Source of the DNA: CBCXVS01 sp965178525 | Lineage (GTDB): Bacteria; Tectomicrobia; Entotheonellia; Entotheonellales; Entotheonellaceae | Length of the DNA: 34,538 nucleotides | NCBI GenBank assembly: GCA_965178525.1 | Contig: CBCXVS010000042.1 | Location: 1-34,538, forward strand | Direction of reading: 5' to 3' | Shown: one piece after another, positions 23,549 to 30,882 of the stretch | Position numbering within the stretch: the stretch's first letter is position 1 | How the letters are laid out: the number at the start of each line of letters is the position of its first letter | The notes under the pieces: model-generated | Database searches by the model: none | Seen by the model: only the letters and a program-made list of their open reading frames with translations | What the model was told of the DNA's origin: nothing | Made by a program: the position numbers and the translations under genes

Positions 23549-24817
23549 ATGACATCGACAACGGCTTCCCCCATCGATGCGGCGAACGACCAGGCCTTGC
23601 AACGGCTCTTTACCTCCCGTCCATTTTGGGTTGGCGTGCGGCCAGCGCATGAGATTTTGCCACAGCTTGGTGAGTATACCGTGCTCCATGCCGGACCGCC
23701 TCTCGGCTGGGACACGATGTGCGGGCCGCTGCGCGGCGCCATTCTCGGCGTCCTGCAGTACGAAGGCTGGGCTGCGGACGAAGCCGCGGCGCAAGCGCTC
23801 ATCGATGCGGAGAAGATCACCTTTGCCCCCTGTCACAGTGCCAGCGCCGTCGGCCCCATGACGGGGCTGATGACCCGCAGCATGCCCCTCATGGTGATCG
23901 AAAATCGCGAATACGGCAATCAAGCGTACACGACCCTCAACGAAGGCTTGGGAAAAGTGCTGCGCTTTGGCGCCAACGATGCCAGTGTCTTGCAACGTCT
24001 GCACTGGTTACAGCAGGTCGCGGTGCCGGCTCTCGACGCAGCGGTGCAGCATGCCGGCGGGCTGGATCTACGCGTGATGATGGCGCAGGCCTTGCTCATG
24101 GGCGACGACATGCACCAACGTAACGTTGCCGCTACGTCCTTGCTGGTTCGCGCGCTGATGCCCCACTTGGTGCGCACGGCGCCGGAACCCGAGTATTTGG
24201 GCGCCATCACCGATTACCTCACGGGCAATGATCAGTTGTTCCTGAACGTCGCGATGGCGGCAGCCAAGGCCACGATGGATGCGGCCGTGGACATTCCGGA
24301 CTGTACGCTGGTCACGGCCATGGCGCGTAACGGCACGGCGTTTGGTGTACGTATCAGTGCGCTGGGCGAGCGCTGGTTCACCGCCCCCGTGCGCATGCCG
24401 CAGGGCCTCTATTTCCCGGGCTTCAGCGCCGCCGATGCCAACCCTGACATTGGCGATTCGGCCATTGTCGAAACCCTTGGGCTTGGCGCCTTTGCCATGG
24501 CCGCGTCACCTGCCGTGGCGCAATTCGTCGGCGTTGGCGGGTTCGCCGCGGCGCGGCGCTATACGGACGAGATGAGAGAAATTACCGCGGCACACAGCCC
24601 GCATCTGCTCTTAGCGACGCTAGATGGCCAGGGCGTGCCAACCGGTATCGACATCCGGAAGGTTGTGGAAACTGGTATCGTGCCCTGGATCAACACCGGG
24701 ATTGCGCACCGTCAGGCCGGAATTGGCCAGATCGGTGCCGGCGTGGCGCAAGCGCCGATGGACTGCTTCGTCCAGGCCCTAGAGGCGTTTGCCGCGTCGT
24801 GGGGTGGCGAGGCGTAG
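23549..24817 (+). CDS. DUF1116 protein (YlbE/AllG-like oxamate carbamoyltransferase subunit)
   Basis: A 422-residue DUF1116 protein. PFWVGVRPAHEILPQLGEYT, LHAGPPLGWDTMCGPLRGAI, FAPCHSASAVGPMTGLMTRS, GDDMHQRNVAATSLLVRAL, LTGNDQLFLNVAMAAAKATM and MARNGTAFGVRISALGERWF are the usual blocks in the usual order, and the end IAHRQAGIGQIGAGVAQAPM is intact. It forms a complex with FdrA. The ATG at 23549 follows a weak GGGAG. A DUF2877 subunit is present only as a possible remnant upstream, and no carbamate kinase gene follows, so the pathway is probably incomplete at this locus. Confidence 0.9.
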   Translation: MTSTTASPIDAANDQALQRLFTSRPFWVGVRPAHEILPQLGEYTVLHAGPPLGWDTMCGPLRGAILGVLQYEGWAADEAAAQALIDAEKITFAPCHSASAVGPMTGLMTRSMPLMVIENREYGNQAYTTLNEGLGKVLRFGANDASVLQRLHWLQQVAVPALDAAVQHAGGLDLRVMMAQALLMGDDMHQRNVAATSLLVRALMPHLVRTAPEPEYLGAITDYLTGNDQLFLNVAMAAAKATMDAAVDIPDCTLVTAMARNGTAFGVRISALGERWFTAPVRMPQGLYFPGFSAADANPDIGDSAIVETLGLGAFAMAASPAVAQFVGVGGFAAARRYTDEMREITAAHSPHLLLATLDGQGVPTGIDIRKVVETGIVPWINTGIAHRQAGIGQIGAGVAQAPMDCFVQALEAFAASWGGEA

Positions 24818-24852
24818 AGCTTTCGTCACCTCATTTATTTTCACCAAAAGAG

Positions 24853-24881
24853 TTGACCTATGAACCCAGGCGGCGTATACT
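24853..24881 (+). promoter_or_regulatory. sigma-70-type promoter of the DAHP synthase leader
   Basis: TTGACC (24853-24858) and TATACT (24876-24881) are separated by 17 bp. The promoter starts 35 bp after the DUF1116 stop, so the following gene has its own transcript beginning near 24888. Confidence 0.72.
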
Positions 24882-24924
24882 CGGTTCATTCTTTAACCAT
24901 GTAACATTCGGGCATCAAATCGCC

Positions 24925-24993
24925 ATGCCATATACAACTTACGTGAGCACATCCTTCTATTTTTATTTTTACGCCTTCGACCCCGGGGGCTAG
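24925..24993 (+). CDS. Phe/Tyr-rich attenuation leader peptide
   Basis: A 22-residue frame starting MPYTTYVSTS and continuing FYFYFYAFDPGG to TAG at 24991. Nine of the 22 residues are Tyr (5) or Phe (4), and seven of them are clustered at positions 11-18 just before the stop. This is the hallmark of leader peptides that sense charged tRNA. It lies between a good promoter and a terminator hairpin, upstream of DAHP synthase, the first enzyme of aromatic amino acid synthesis. No Trp codon is present. The ribosome site is weak. Confidence 0.82.
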   Translation: MPYTTYVSTSFYFYFYAFDPGG

Positions 24994-25033
24994 AAGGAAG
25001 CGCTGCGCGGTACGCGGTTTGGACTTGAGCCCC
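24974..25033 (+). promoter_or_regulatory. competing RNA pairings: 1:2 hairpin and antiterminator
   Basis: CCTTC (24974-24978) pairs with GAAGG (24993-24997), enclosing CCCC/GGGG (24981-24989), across the end of the leader frame. Alternatively GGGGCT (24986-24991) pairs with AGCCCC (25028-25033), the left arm of the terminator. A ribosome stalled on the Phe/Tyr codons (24955-24978) would cover the CCTTC side and free GGGGCT to form the antiterminator. The pairings were read by eye and energies were not computed. Confidence 0.65.
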
Positions 25034-25060
25034 TGATGGCCACATCAGGGGCTTTTTTTT
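25028..25060 (+). terminator. attenuator: intrinsic terminator before DAHP synthase
   Basis: AGCCCCTGATG (25028-25038) and CATCAGGGGCT (25043-25053) form a perfect 11-bp stem with loop GCCA, followed by eight T. It lies 24 bases before the DAHP synthase start and downstream of a dedicated promoter, so it acts as an attenuator rather than as the end of the DUF1116 gene. Confidence 0.92.
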
Positions 25061-25084
25061 ATGCCCTAACCCAGGAGGCGCCCC

Positions 25085-26137
25085 ATGGAACAGACAGGAG
25101 ACCTCAACGTGACCGATACCATCCCTTTGGTCTCACCCAGTATCTTGCGGCAGGAATTGCCGATGACCGAAGCCGCCAACTATACCGTGGTCACCGGTCG
25201 TGAGGCGATCAAACGCATCCTGCGCCAGGAAGATCACCGGCTGCTCGTGATCGTCGGACCCTGCTCCATCCACGACACCGATGCCGCACTGGAATACGCC
25301 TGCCGCCTCAACAACCTACGGCAAGAATGCCAGGACGACCTCTGCATCGTCATGCGGACGTACTTCGAAAAACCGCGGACCACGGTGGGTTGGAAGGGGT
25401 TGATTTATGACCCTTACCTGGACGGCTCCGATGATTTGCCGGCGGGCTTGCGCCAAGCCAGACAACTGCCTCTCGAGATCAATGCTATGGGCCTGCCAGC
25501 GGGAACGGAGATGCTGGATCCGATTACGCCACAGTACCATGCGGATCTGATCAGTTGGGCGGCGATTGGGGCGCGCACGACCGAATCGCAGACACACCGG
25601 GAGATGGCCAGTGGGTTGTCCATGCCAGTCGGCTTCAAAAATAGCACGGAAGGTGTCTTGCAGGTGGCCATCGACGCCCTGGAAGCGGCACGGCACCCCC
25701 ATACGTTCCTCGGCGTTGACACCGAGGGCCGCACGGCAGTGATCCGAACACAGGGCAATCCGTGGGGACATGTCGTCCTGCGCGGCGGGCATGCGCGGCC
25801 GAATTACGACTCGGATAGTATTCACACCGCGTGTGAGCAATTGCGTCAGACGGGCGTTGAGCCGTTACTCACGGTGGATTGCAGTCATGCCAATTCCCGT
25901 AAGCAACACGAAAACCAGGAAGAGGTCTGGGGTACGATCCTGCAGCAGCGCCTGGCGGGCAATACCGCCATCATGGGCCTCATGGTGGAAAGTAATCTGC
26001 ACGCAGGCAACCAAAAGATTCCGGAAGCGCTAGACGAGTTGCGCTATGGCGTGTCGGTAACCGATGCATGCGTGGACTGGGAGACGACGGAGCGGATGCT
26101 GCGGCAGGCCTCCGAGGCGTTGGCCCGACGGCCTTGA
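25085..26137 (+). CDS. aroF: 3-deoxy-7-phosphoheptulonate (DAHP) synthase, type I
   Basis: A 350-residue class I-alpha DAHP synthase, of normal length for AroF/G/H. It condenses phosphoenolpyruvate and erythrose 4-phosphate, the first step of the shikimate pathway. Signature blocks: LLVIVGPCSIHDTDAALEYA, IVMRTYFEKPRTTVGWKG, GTEMLDPITPQYHADLISW, AAIGARTTESQTHREMASGL, PVGFKNSTEG, VLRGGHARPNYDSD, LLTVDCSHANSRKQHENQ and GLMVESNLHAGNQ. These include the metal-binding Cys, His, Glu and Asp of the barrel. AroF, AroG and AroH types cannot be told apart here; the symbol is generic. The ATG at 25085 has a strong ribosome site (CCAGGAGGCGCCCC). The Phe/Tyr leader and terminator directly upstream point to attenuation by aromatic amino acid supply, in addition to any allosteric control. 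Confidence 0.95.
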   Translation: MEQTGDLNVTDTIPLVSPSILRQELPMTEAANYTVVTGREAIKRILRQEDHRLLVIVGPCSIHDTDAALEYACRLNNLRQECQDDLCIVMRTYFEKPRTTVGWKGLIYDPYLDGSDDLPAGLRQARQLPLEINAMGLPAGTEMLDPITPQYHADLISWAAIGARTTESQTHREMASGLSMPVGFKNSTEGVLQVAIDALEAARHPHTFLGVDTEGRTAVIRTQGNPWGHVVLRGGHARPNYDSDSIHTACEQLRQTGVEPLLTVDCSHANSRKQHENQEEVWGTILQQRLAGNTAIMGLMVESNLHAGNQKIPEALDELRYGVSVTDACVDWETTERMLRQASEALARRP

Positions 26138-26169
26138 TGCCATATTTGTCTAGACCGGATTGATAGCCG

Positions 26170-26191
26170 AGACGCCGCCGCCGCGGCGTCT
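26170..26191. terminator. 9-bp GC-rich hairpin after DAHP synthase
   Basis: AGACGCCGC (26170-26178) and GCGGCGTCT (26183-26191) pair perfectly with loop CGCC, 33 bases after the DAHP synthase stop and between convergent genes. Neither side has a T-run, so it is a possible but not classical terminator. Confidence 0.45.
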
Positions 26192-26242
26192 ACCAGCAGG
26201 AGGCGGGATATGTGCAACGAGTATGGGGAGGCCGTGTACCCC

Positions 26243-26826
26243 TCACACCTCAATATAGTTTCGGAAGACCTTGGGAAGGCAGGCCGGTAAGAGAAATTGT
26301 ACGCCGACGGTATCCTCTGCCACCCACCGCACGGCACAGGCGACCCGGATCGTGGTGTGGAACGTATCTTCGAGGGTGAAGCAGAGTTGGAGGGGATCGT
26401 CACTTTGCAGGGTATGCGCGCTGAGCAATGCACGCGTGCCCCTTCAGGCGAGAGGTTCTCGACCACGATGCCGCCGGTTTGTGCTTCATTCTGCGTATGC
26501 TGGTAATGACCTCGTAAACTGGCGAGTTTTCTTGGGTGACGCGGCGGTATGGGGTCTCGGGTATCATATGCGCCAGAGGACGACGCGGCCTGATTGGCAG
26601 TCTCATGGAGAGACGTGGCCGGGCTGCGGAGCGTCCGTAAGATCAGCAGACGGGTTTCTTTTCCAAAGCTCGCATGGGGAAGCGTAGTGGATAAGCGCTG
26701 AAAAAACCCCGACGCGGTCGCCTCATGCCCCGGAGCCAATTCCTCCTCACACACGCGGAGCGCCGTATCTAAATCCTGTTCCGGAAGTTTTTTTCCTAAC
26801 ACGTCAGAGATGGCCTGTCGTTTCAA
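26243..26826 (-). pseudogene. PilZ-domain protein, one-base frameshift
   Basis: Two frames make one protein. The first encodes an N-terminal helical part (DLDTALRVCEEELAPG, GFFQRLSTTLPHASFGKETR) and the beginning of PilZ (LASLRGHYQHTQNEAQTGGI, VVENLSPEG). The second continues TRALLSAHTLQSDDPLQLCF, TLEDTFHTTIRVACAVRWVA, EDTVGVQFLLP and ends at 26243. The shift falls at a GGGG (26439-26442), where one more G would restore the frame; the total length is 3n+2. PilZ domains bind cyclic di-GMP, but the usual RxxxR ahead of the N/DxSxxG motif is not obvious here: Arg in LASLRGHYQ is a candidate and ENLSPEG is the second half. The start is uncertain (TTG at 26826). It is either a pseudogene or a homopolymer error. 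Confidence 0.65.
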
Positions 26827-27074
26827 GGCCGCATCGTCCTTCCTCTCTAGGGTGACGGATTAGACACAATCAGGTCTGTATCGGCACATAAGAGCATCAG
26901 CTCAAGCGGAGCGTCGTACCACGCCGTTCTTTTCTCTCTTTCGTACGGCTCCTAAGCCCGGATGGTTCTTCCTGTGCCGCGCCCCTCGAGGTGTACGCCA
27001 TCCGTATAGGGTGATACACTATCAGCGGCATGACATGACCGATACCGTTTCCGCTGACTGCGTCAGGAGGCACG

Positions 27075-27812
27075 ATGACCGCGGGAACCCACAACGCGCT
27101 CCCGGACCCGCGCAACGAGCAGGTGCTCATCTATGTGAATGGCGATCTCGTCTCCCGCGCCGAGGCGCGCATTTCGGTTTTTGACAGTGGCTTTCTCCTT
27201 GGCGATGGGGTGTGGGAGGCGGTGCGCTTGCACCATGACGTCTTCGTTTTTCTCGATGAACATCTCGATCGGCTCTTTCAAGGCGCCAAAGCGATTGCGC
27301 TCGATATCGGCATGACCCGTGCCGAGCTGACCGAGGCGCTGTACCGGACAGTGCAGGCCAACGACATGCACGATGACGTCCATGCCCGGCTCATGGTCAC
27401 ACGCGGCATCAAAAAGACCCCGTCGCAAGATCCACGCTTGACCCTGGGCGGACCGACGATCGTCATGATTGCGGAACACAAAGTCGCCGACCCGGACACC
27501 ACCCGGCCCGGCATCCGCTTGTTTACCTCCAGCGTGCGCCGCGGCTCGCCGGATTACCTGGATCCACGTCTCAATTGTCACAGTAAGTTGCACGAAGTCA
27601 TCGCGCTCGTGCAAGCGTTGCAAGCGGGCGCGGACGAGGCGCTCATGCTCGATATTCATGGCTTTGTCAGCACCTGCAACGCCACCAATTTTTTTATGGT
27701 GAAGCGGGATGAGGTCTGGACCTCGACGGGGCAGTATTGCATGAACGGGATTACCCGTGGAAAAATCATAGCCCTGTGTCCCCGGAACGATATAGATAAA
27801 GGAACGATATGA
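27075..27812 (+). CDS. class IV PLP aminotransferase, C-terminally truncated
   Basis: A 245-residue BCAT/D-amino-acid aminotransferase-type protein. VLIYVNGDLVSRAEARISVF, DSGFLLGDGVWEAVRLHHDV, HARLMVTRGIKKTPSQDPRL, the PLP-lysine block LNCHSKLHEVIALVQALQAG, and EALMLDIHGFVSTCNATNFF with the phosphate-binding region up to GQYCMNGITRGKIIALC. It then ends PRNDIDKGTI, where family members carry on for about 45 more residues (the second substrate-side strand and helix). The stop overlaps the next gene's ATG by four bases, so a deletion at this junction seems to have removed the 3' end. The ATG at 27075 follows GTCAGGAGGCACG. Activity is doubtful. The substrate class (branched-chain, D-Ala or aminodeoxychorismate) is not determined. 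Confidence 0.85.
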   Translation: MTAGTHNALPDPRNEQVLIYVNGDLVSRAEARISVFDSGFLLGDGVWEAVRLHHDVFVFLDEHLDRLFQGAKAIALDIGMTRAELTEALYRTVQANDMHDDVHARLMVTRGIKKTPSQDPRLTLGGPTIVMIAEHKVADPDTTRPGIRLFTSSVRRGSPDYLDPRLNCHSKLHEVIALVQALQAGADEALMLDIHGFVSTCNATNFFMVKRDEVWTSTGQYCMNGITRGKIIALCPRNDIDKGTI

Positions 27813-28783
27813 AAGCCATTCGCATACATACGTTTGGAGAACCCGAGGTCATGCAGCTTGACGAGGTGCCGGACCCGCAACCTGGAGCCGGGCAGGTGGT
27901 GGTTCGCGTCCATGCCGTGGGGGTGAATCCGGTGGAAACCTATATTCGCTCGGGAATTTACCCCAAACCACCCACGCCCTTTACGCCAGGCAATGATGGG
28001 GCGGGCGTCATCGAAGCCGTGGGGCCGGAGGTCACGGGCATCGCCGTAGGGGACCGGGTGTACATTGCCGGGGCGGCAAGTGGCACCTATGCTGAGAAGT
28101 CCTTGTGTACTGCCACAAACGTGCACCCGCTCCCAACGCAGGCGTCGTATGCGCAAGGGGCCGCGATGAACGTGCCATACAGCACGGCGTATCAGGCGTT
28201 GTTTCACCGCGCAAAAATCCGCCCGGGCGAGACGATTTTCGTGCATGGCGCCAGCGGCGGTGTGGGGATTGCCGCGGTGCAACTGGCCCGTGCCGCCGGC
28301 CTGACAGTGATCGGTACGGGCGGAACCGAGCGCGGCCGCCACCTGGTGCTCGAACAGGGGGCACATCACGTCCTGGATCACACGGCTGAGGGATATTTGG
28401 ACCAGGCGCTCAGCCTCACCGAGGGCCGCGGTGTCGACGTGATTGCCGAGATGCTGGCGAACGTCAATCTCGGCAACGATCTGAACGTGTTGGCCCCCCG
28501 TGGCCGGGTGGTGGTCATCGGCAACCGTGGGCCTGGCAACCAGGGAACCGTGTCGATCAACCCTCGCGCCGCTATGGGCCGCGATGCGGCGATTATGGGC
28601 ATGAGTCTGGCCAATGCCACCGCAGACGAGCGGGTTCGCCTGCATGCGGCGCTGGTCGCAGGTCTCGCCAACGGCACGTTGCAGCCGGTCATTGGGCAAG
28701 AACTCCCATTGGCTGAGGCGGCCAAAGCGCACCACGCCGTCATTGAAACGCGGGCGTACGGCAAGATCGTGCTGATTCCCTAG
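27809..28783 (+). CDS. NADPH:quinone oxidoreductase, zinc-independent MDR family
   Basis: A 324-residue medium-chain dehydrogenase/reductase of the zeta-crystallin/QOR type. It starts MKAIRIHTFGEPEVMQLDEV, has the N-terminal GroES-like part (VVVRVHAVGVNPVETYIRSG, PFTPGNDGAGVIEAVGPEV), the nucleotide-binding GETIFVHGASGGVGIAAVQL, and VDVIAEMLANVNLGNDLNVL with GRVVVIGNRG. The catalytic-zinc cysteine and histidine of alcohol dehydrogenases are absent. It is a cytoplasmic NADPH-dependent reductase of quinones or enones. The ATG at 27809 follows ATAAAGGAACGAT and overlaps the aminotransferase stop (ATGA), so the two are translated from one message. Confidence 0.92.
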   Translation: MKAIRIHTFGEPEVMQLDEVPDPQPGAGQVVVRVHAVGVNPVETYIRSGIYPKPPTPFTPGNDGAGVIEAVGPEVTGIAVGDRVYIAGAASGTYAEKSLCTATNVHPLPTQASYAQGAAMNVPYSTAYQALFHRAKIRPGETIFVHGASGGVGIAAVQLARAAGLTVIGTGGTERGRHLVLEQGAHHVLDHTAEGYLDQALSLTEGRGVDVIAEMLANVNLGNDLNVLAPRGRVVVIGNRGPGNQGTVSINPRAAMGRDAAIMGMSLANATADERVRLHAALVAGLANGTLQPVIGQELPLAEAAKAHHAVIETRAYGKIVLIP

Positions 28784-28801
28784 CGCTCGCGGAGGGCATC
28801 C

Positions 28802-29578
28802 ATGCGAGACCAATCCAAAACAGCGTGGCATGGCCGCCATGCCGCCAAAGACCAGTTGCGATCCACCGTCTGGTCTCGGTTGAAAAACCAGGGGGCGGCG
28901 GTAGGGGAGCCTGTGGGCCACATCCCCCGCTTCGTCGGCGGCGAGGCGGCGGCGGCGCGCCTGGCGACCCTGCCGGCGTGGCAACAGGCCAGGGTCGTCA
29001 AGTGCAATCCCGATACCGCGCAAGAGCCCGTGCGCCTACGCGCGTTGCAAGAGGGCAAAATGCTCTACATGGCGGTGCCCCGCTTGACGCGGGAACGCTG
29101 CTTTGTCGCGTTGACGGCTGCGGATTTGCGGCAACAGGGTGTTACCCTCAAGGTTGCCGCCTCGAATCGCGGCGCCATGCGGCACGGGCGGCTGGTTGCC
29201 TTTGAGGAGATGCACGCCATTGATCTGGTTGTCGTGGGCTGCGTCGCCGTCTGCCGCAATGGCGGCCGCACAGGCAAGGGGGCAGGCTTTGCCGACCTCG
29301 AATTGGGGCTCCTGCGGCAATGGGGTCTGGTGCCGCCGGATACGCCGATTGTCACAACGGTGCATCCTCTACAAATAGTGGAGAATGCCGACCTCCCGAT
29401 GCTGGTGCACGATTGGTCCCTCACCTACATCGTCACCCCAGACGCAGCTATCGCCATCCAAGTCGATCGCCCCCAACCGCTGGGTTTGCAATGGGAACAC
29501 ATTCGCCCGGAGCAATTGCAGACGATTCCGGTGCTGCGCGCCTTGCGGCCCGCCAGACCGGAAGATGGACTCTGGTGA
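28802..29578 (+). CDS. 5-formyltetrahydrofolate cyclo-ligase-like protein
   Basis: A 258-residue protein of the 5-FCL-like (MTHFS) family. It begins with a helical part with basic residues (KDQLRSTVWSRLKNQGAAVG), has KMLYMAVPRLTRERCFVALT, and the signature GRTGKGAGFADLELGLLRQW, which corresponds to the GxRxGxGxGYYD motif. A preceding VVGCVAVCRNGGRT strand and VHPLQIVENADLPMLVHDWS complete the fold. True 5-FCL enzymes are about 190 residues, so this longer form is probably the plant/bacterial 5-FCL-like branch, some members of which relate to thiamine metabolism; its activity here is uncertain. The start at 28802 follows GGAGGG, 18 bp after the oxidoreductase gene, so it is likely the same operon. 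Confidence 0.82.
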   Translation: MRDQSKTAWHGRHAAKDQLRSTVWSRLKNQGAAVGEPVGHIPRFVGGEAAAARLATLPAWQQARVVKCNPDTAQEPVRLRALQEGKMLYMAVPRLTRERCFVALTAADLRQQGVTLKVAASNRGAMRHGRLVAFEEMHAIDLVVVGCVAVCRNGGRTGKGAGFADLELGLLRQWGLVPPDTPIVTTVHPLQIVENADLPMLVHDWSLTYIVTPDAAIAIQVDRPQPLGLQWEHIRPEQLQTIPVLRALRPARPEDGLW

Positions 29579-29587
29579 GAATTTGGG

Positions 29588-30709
29588 TTAGAGATTGTAA
29601 AGCCGGACGGTGTTGTCCCACAGAATTTTCGTCTTGCTCTGCGGGCTCAACTGCAGTTGCAAAAACCGATCCATCGCCTCCGGGTATTTGGAATCGCCGT
29701 GGGGATAATCCGTCGTCGTCACCAGGCAATCATCACCAATGGCCGCGACCACATGGGTGACGAATTCCTCATCGCACTCCACGGCACAGAAGCCCTGCCG
29801 GAAAAAATACTCGGACGGCAACATGGCGAGATGCTGCATCTCCCCGTAAGGCAGACGCCATTTATAATGATCGTCCATGCGGTCGAGCCAGAACGGCAGC
29901 CAGCCGCATTGCCCCTCCAAAAAGCCAAAGCGCAACGCCGGAAAGCGCGCCATCACCCCACCCATGATAATATCCATACACGCGAGCATCTGCTCCACCG
30001 AGTGCGTCGAGATGTGGGCAATACCCATGGTGTTGAAGCGATCCGTACCGGCAGCGCGCATGCGGGAGCCCGTGGTTTCATGAAAACCCACCGGGATGTT
30101 CAGCTCCTGGCAAGTGCCCCAGAGCGGATCGTAGTAGGGATCGTGCCAGGGACGGTTGTTGAAAACATTGGGGCGCAGGAAAATCGCCTTCATCCCCAAG
30201 TCGCGCACGGCGCGCCGCGTTTCGGCCACCGCGGTGGTGACGTCATGTGGCGAAACCGCAGCAGCGCCAAATAGGCGTTGCGGATCCGCCGCCTGCATGT
30301 AGTCGTATAGCCAGTCGTTATACGCTTTGCAAACGGCGGCGGCAAAGGGGGCATCCATCGTTTCAAAAGCGATGGTATACATGCCTGAGGTCGGATAGAG
30401 CACGGCGAGGTCAAGGCCTTCCTTTTCCATGGCGATGACTTGCGACGGCGGGTCGAAATCCCGCGCGATTTCCTCGGCATAGCGCGTCGCCATGGCCTCC
30501 TCTTCAGCCTCACTCAGGGCGGGCCAATCGCCGCCCGGCATAGCTGCCATGACCTCGCCCTCGACGACCGTCCGAATGTCCCAACGCCGCTCGCTCAGCC
30601 GCCTCGGCGCCCGTTCCTTGAAGGCAGGATCGATGTAGCACTCCCACAAGTCAACCGGTTCCATGACGTGCATTTCCGCATCGATAATGCGGTATCCGTC
30701 TTTGCCCAT
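29588..30709 (-). CDS. amidohydrolase_2 family metal hydrolase
   Basis: A 373-residue protein of the amidohydrolase_2 (ACMSD-like) superfamily. It starts MGKDGYRIIDAEMHVMEPVD, where D-E-M-H replaces the usual DxHxH, followed by EKEGLDLAVLYPTSGMYTIA, ETRRAVRDLGMKAIFLRPNV, PVGFHETTGS (metal His), HISTHSVEQMLACMDIIMGG, LRFGFLEGQCGWLPFWLDRM and DDCLVTTTDYPHGDSKYPEA (catalytic Asp). It is probably a cytoplasmic decarboxylase or hydrolase of an aromatic or keto substrate. The ATG at 30709 follows GCCAGGAGGGCGACACC, deciding against the longer frame to 30802. It is convergent with the cyclo-ligase-like gene and divergent from the sulfatase, sharing an operator-like palindrome with it. Confidence 0.9.
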   Translation of the reverse strand: MGKDGYRIIDAEMHVMEPVDLWECYIDPAFKERAPRRLSERRWDIRTVVEGEVMAAMPGGDWPALSEAEEEAMATRYAEEIARDFDPPSQVIAMEKEGLDLAVLYPTSGMYTIAFETMDAPFAAAVCKAYNDWLYDYMQAADPQRLFGAAAVSPHDVTTAVAETRRAVRDLGMKAIFLRPNVFNNRPWHDPYYDPLWGTCQELNIPVGFHETTGSRMRAAGTDRFNTMGIAHISTHSVEQMLACMDIIMGGVMARFPALRFGFLEGQCGWLPFWLDRMDDHYKWRLPYGEMQHLAMLPSEYFFRQGFCAVECDEEFVTHVVAAIGDDCLVTTTDYPHGDSKYPEAMDRFLQLQLSPQSKTKILWDNTVRLYNL

Positions 30710-30755
30710 GGTGTCGCCCTCCTGGCTGTTGTCTAAGATGTTTGGCGCCTGCCTA

Positions 30756-30789
30756 GCAGGTGTATGCCGGTGTTTATAACACCACCTGC
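30756..30789. promoter_or_regulatory. nested palindrome in the divergent amidohydrolase/sulfatase region
   Basis: The inner dyad GGTGTT-TAT-AACACC (30769-30783) is perfect. Outer arms GCAGGTG (30756-30762) and CACCTGC (30783-30789) are also exact reverse complements. It lies in the 173-bp gap between two divergent genes and overlaps a TATAAA-like -10 on the minus strand, so it is a good candidate operator for a dimeric repressor. No regulator gene adjoins it. Confidence 0.55.
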
Positions 30790-30882
30790 CTGGCAACACC
30801 ACTGTGAAGCAGCAGTCTGACGACTATGCTATGCTATGCGGAACTGCCACTAACCGTGAGTCCACGTGAAAGGAGCCTGGCG

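Noticed and set aside
25028..25060. Terminator of the DUF1116 gene
   Set aside because: It lies 211 bp after that gene and downstream of a separate promoter and leader peptide, just ahead of DAHP synthase, so attenuation explains it better.
26210..26290. Short plus-strand frame (starting MCNEYGEAV) behind AGGAGGCGGGAT
   Set aside because: It has a good ribosome site but is antisense to the PilZ coding end and has no further support.
26044..26826. A 260-residue minus-strand protein reaching into the DAHP synthase gene
   Set aside because: After the GGGG the frame loses PilZ character and becomes antisense to DAHP synthase; the other frame carries the PilZ end and stops at 26243.
29657..30274. 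205-residue plus-strand frame opposite the amidohydrolase_2 gene
   Set aside because: It is the antisense shadow of a gene with clear family motifs and a strong ribosome site.
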